From NCBI GenBank assembly GCA_041879425.1, contig CP090855.1:1054001-1118000 (forward strand): a stretch of 64,000 nucleotides of DNA. The letters run 5' to 3'. The notes beneath the pieces are model-generated. The model saw nothing but the letters and a program-made list of their open reading frames with translations, had not been told where the DNA came from and made no database searches. Position 1 is the first letter of the stretch. Each line of letters begins with the position of its first letter. Of the stretch, positions 61,759 through 64,000 are shown one piece after another. A program made the position numbers and the translations under genes. Source of the stretch: Vibrio pomeroyi. Lineage in GTDB: Bacteria; Pseudomonadota; Gammaproteobacteria; Enterobacterales; Vibrionaceae.

Positions 61759-64000
61759 TTACTCAGCTAACTGCTTCAACAACAGTTCTGTTGGGCGAAC
61801 AATCGCGATGATCGATTCATCGTAGATTTTCGCAGAATCAGACAGTATCGCTTGGTAGGCTTTCACATCGGCTTCTCTTACCTTCTCGCCTGCTTGCGCT
61901 TTAGTAATCAAGGTTAGCGCCAAGTCTGCAACTTCAACAGTTTTCTCAGCTACCACCACAGTCTCTACCGACGATACGTTACCAGCAAAGATAGTTTCCG
62001 CAGCCAGCGCAGCCGATTTGGCTTGCTGATAATGCTCTGCAAGTTGCTCTAGCGCCTGCTGATTGCCTGTCGCCACTTCATTGACCAAGTCTTGCATCTC
62101 ATACACCGCGTAGCTTTCTACTGGCAGAGCATCAACAAAGCGGTTTAGGCGCTCGTATTGGCTGTACAAGGTGCCCTTAGGTTCTGTTGAGTTCCACTTT
62201 TCCCAGTTACGAGCATAGTATTGAGCTGGCTCGGTGTATTTAGCTAGCACGCGCAGGTCGTGAATATCTTGGCCTTTTGCAATGCGCTTCAACAACATGT
62301 CAGCATCGGCGTGGTGACGTAACCCCACCGAAATTTCCGACCATGTATCCATCGCTTTCATACGCTTATACATACTGCGTTCGTCTGTCAGTTCTGCATC
62401 CGACCAGAAACGCTCTGCAATTGCATAGCTACGTGGCCACAAGTAGTTTTCGACCGTGAGGCTGTCTTTGTTCTCTAGCCACATGGTGATCTCGCCGCCT
62501 AAAATCAGCTCTTTTTCTTTGTCGGTTAACTCTGCAGGGTAGCCACCATTTGGCTCAGGAATCACACTACCTTCTACATCGCTGCTCGCAATCACTTCAC
62601 CAGTGGTTGGCCAGCGCACGTTACCAATTAACTGATAGCTGCCTTCCGCAAACCCATTTGGATTCAAGTTCAAGTTGAACTCGGTGTACGACATGAAGTT
62701 ATCGAAGTGGCCGACAAAGGTTTTACCCGGCACATAATTAAGGATGTAGATCTCTTCACGAGACTTGCCGTTGTAATCACTGAACGCGCGGAAAGTGCCG
62801 TCTTTCGCTTCAATGATAGTCAGTGTTCCCTTACGTGGGCTGCCTTTAGAACGAGGCTTTTGCCACTGGTAAGTCACAAACTTCTCACCACTGTGCAGCT
62901 TATCATCAACCGTGATACCACTTGGCATTGGATCATTACGATAGTGGTAACTGGTTGGCTGAGGTTGGTCTAGGTAGTAACCCGTAGACAGAATACCTGG
63001 GTAGCCCTCTTTCGCTGCACGACCAATGCTGTCGTGTCCTTGCCAGCTTTGAATCACGATAGAAGTTGGCAGATCTTTATGCCAAATCTCATCCCAACCG
63101 GTCATTTTCTTACCGCGCTCTTCCAGCATCTTCTCAACTTTTACATTGAGATAAGACTGCAAGCCGCGTTCGCCGTCGATATTGTTCTCTTCGATAAATT
63201 GCTGATGCTTCTCGCTGTTTTTCCACTGTGCGTAGTTCGGTTCATCACCGCCAATGTGGAAATACTCATCTGGGAATAGTTCTGTCACTTCGTCGAACAC
63301 ATCGCCCAACATGTCATATAGCTCAGGGTTCAGTGGATCCATCAATGGCTCAAATACGCCCCAACCACGTTCTTGTTCGTAGCTTTGACCTTCACCACCC
63401 GACATCAAGCGTGGGTAAGCGTGCGCCACAGCAGAAGAGTGACCCGGCAAGGAGACTTCAGGTATCACACGAATACCAAGGTTACGAGCATACTCGACTA
63501 GGTAACGAACTTGATCTTTGGTGTAGTAATTACCATCGGCAGTTTCAGACCACAGACGCGGCCAAGATTCCGTTTGAATACGAATACCTTGGTCGTCCCA
63601 GAAGTGCCAATGGAACACGTTCATCTTCGCCGATGCCATCGCATCTAACTGACGAATCAGCACGTCGAATTCAATGAAGTGACGCGAGGTATCGTAGGAA
63701 ACACCACGCCAACGGAAGCGAGGTTCATCGACGATTGTAACGGCAGGAATGTGGTAGCCAGTCGCCGAAGTTTCAACGAGCTGTAAAAGGGTTTCGATGC
63801 CGTGAATAGCGCCATAAGGGCTTGGTGCGCTCAGCGTGATTTGCTCACCCTGAGTGGTAATCTTGTAGGACTCTACAGAGTCGATGTTCTGTACTTCAGA
63901 CTTTGGTGCCGCGTCGATATCAATGATCAGGTTCGCTTCGTCTGCACTATCAACCTGCCAGTTTAAAATCGGCACACCCGTTTGGCGCTCTAGGCGATCG
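61759..64000 (-). CDS. Beta-N-acetylhexosaminidase (GH20), 5' end beyond the window
   Basis: The frame is open to the right edge (codons before the GTG at 63975 read DRLERQTGVPIL), so the start is missing. About 747 residues are visible. GH20 domain: a non-catalytic N-terminal part (to about 85), then RGVSYDTSRHFIE, WHFWDDQGIRI and the catalytic Asp-Glu pair in YFHIGGDEPNYA (about residues 244-255). An insertion follows between the barrel parts, near residue 360-480, and a helical C-terminal region with three conserved-looking segments. Splits terminal GlcNAc from chitin oligomers or glycoproteins. A signal peptide cannot be judged. Confidence 0.93.
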   Translation of the reverse strand, partial: DRLERQTGVPILNWQVDSADEANLIIDIDAAPKSEVQNIDSVESYKITTQGEQITLSAPSPYGAIHGIETLLQLVETSATGYHIPAVTIVDEPRFRWRGVSYDTSRHFIEFDVLIRQLDAMASAKMNVFHWHFWDDQGIRIQTESWPRLWSETADGNYYTKDQVRYLVEYARNLGIRVIPEVSLPGHSSAVAHAYPRLMSGGEGQSYEQERGWGVFEPLMDPLNPELYDMLGDVFDEVTELFPDEYFHIGGDEPNYAQWKNSEKHQQFIEENNIDGERGLQSYLNVKVEKMLEERGKKMTGWDEIWHKDLPTSIVIQSWQGHDSIGRAAKEGYPGILSTGYYLDQPQPTSYHYRNDPMPSGITVDDKLHSGEKFVTYQWQKPRSKGSPRKGTLTIIEAKDGTFRAFSDYNGKSREEIYILNYVPGKTFVGHFDNFMSYTEFNLNLNPNGFAEGSYQLIGNVRWPTTGEVIASSDVEGSVIPEPNGGYPAELTDKEKELILGGEITMWLENKDSLTVENYLWPRSYAIAERFWSDAELTDERSMYKRMKAMDTWSEISVGLRHHADADMLLKRIAKGQDIHDLRVLAKYTEPAQYYARNWEKWNSTEPKGTLYSQYERLNRFVDALPVESYAVYEMQDLVNEVATGNQQALEQLAEHYQQAKSAALAAETIFAGNVSSVETVVVAEKTVEVADLALTLITKAQAGEKVREADVKAYQAILSDSAKIYDESIIAIVRPTELLLKQLAE

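Noticed and set aside
1..64000. CRISPR arrays, tRNA or rRNA genes, insertion sequences, integron attC sites, prophage
   Set aside because: None was found on reading both strands; the holin-superfamily label at 1316 refers to a YqjE-like protein and not to a phage.

Overview
The window looks like a piece of a marine Vibrio chromosome, most likely of the Splendidus clade. The main clues are an intact ectABC-ask operon, a betIBA-proXWV operon of the Vibrio type, a chromosomal Qnr pentapeptide protein very close to the QnrS/QnrVS group, a CosR-like MarR regulator and secreted vibriolysin-type proteases. No tRNA, rRNA, insertion sequence, integron or CRISPR array was seen. Both ends cut genes: a PerM-type transporter on the left and a GH20 hexosaminidase on the right.

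Layout. (1) 1-9.4 kb: a block of small envelope and stress proteins. It holds YqjD/YqjE/YqjK-like proteins, a four-helix-bundle protein, MscS, a phosphatase-lipid kinase fusion, hemerythrin, a small lipoprotein, DUF1328 and a BON protein. Next to them is a sigma-54 activator whose receiver carries Glu at the phospho-Asp position. Three good -24/-12 promoters lie in front of these genes and nowhere else nearby, so the block may be a self-contained sigma-54 regulon. (2) 9.6-13.4 kb: ectoine synthesis. (3) 13.8-17 kb: small genes, a YjaB-like acetyltransferase, qnr and a TetR/NemR-like regulator. (4) 17.1-20.8 kb: anaerobic sulfatase maturase, a Ser-type sulfatase and a Sel1 protein. (5) 20.9-24.2 kb: alcohol and aldehyde dehydrogenases. 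They share an 18-bp operator-like sequence with the tetR promoter. (6) 24.5-32.5 kb: cosR-like gene, then choline uptake and oxidation to glycine betaine. (7) 32.9-35.1 kb: a secreted LruC-domain protein and a lipoprotein.

(8) 35.3-44.1 kb: a catabolic cluster with a DctP-type TRAP transporter, M24 and M20 hydrolases, an Asp/Glu-racemase-fold enzyme, an Lrp/AsnC regulator and diaminopropionate ammonia-lyase. It parallels ectoine-degradation clusters role by role but uses different subfamilies. (9) 44.5-53 kb: a lipoprotein, an RstAB-like two-component system, a small lipoprotein, and secreted M4 and M28 peptidases. (10) 53.1-61.6 kb: L-2-hydroxyglutarate oxidase with a TAXI-TRAP transporter behind a sigma-54 promoter. 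Three copies of a palindromic activator site lie upstream, next to a divergent DctB/DctD-like pair. (11) 61.8-64 kb: the GH20 enzyme.

Taken together, the window is rich in osmoadaptation genes (ectoine, betaine, MscS, BON protein, CosR-like) and in uptake and degradation systems for marine organic matter. Function calls rest on reading the sequence and on family knowledge. No database search was possible.
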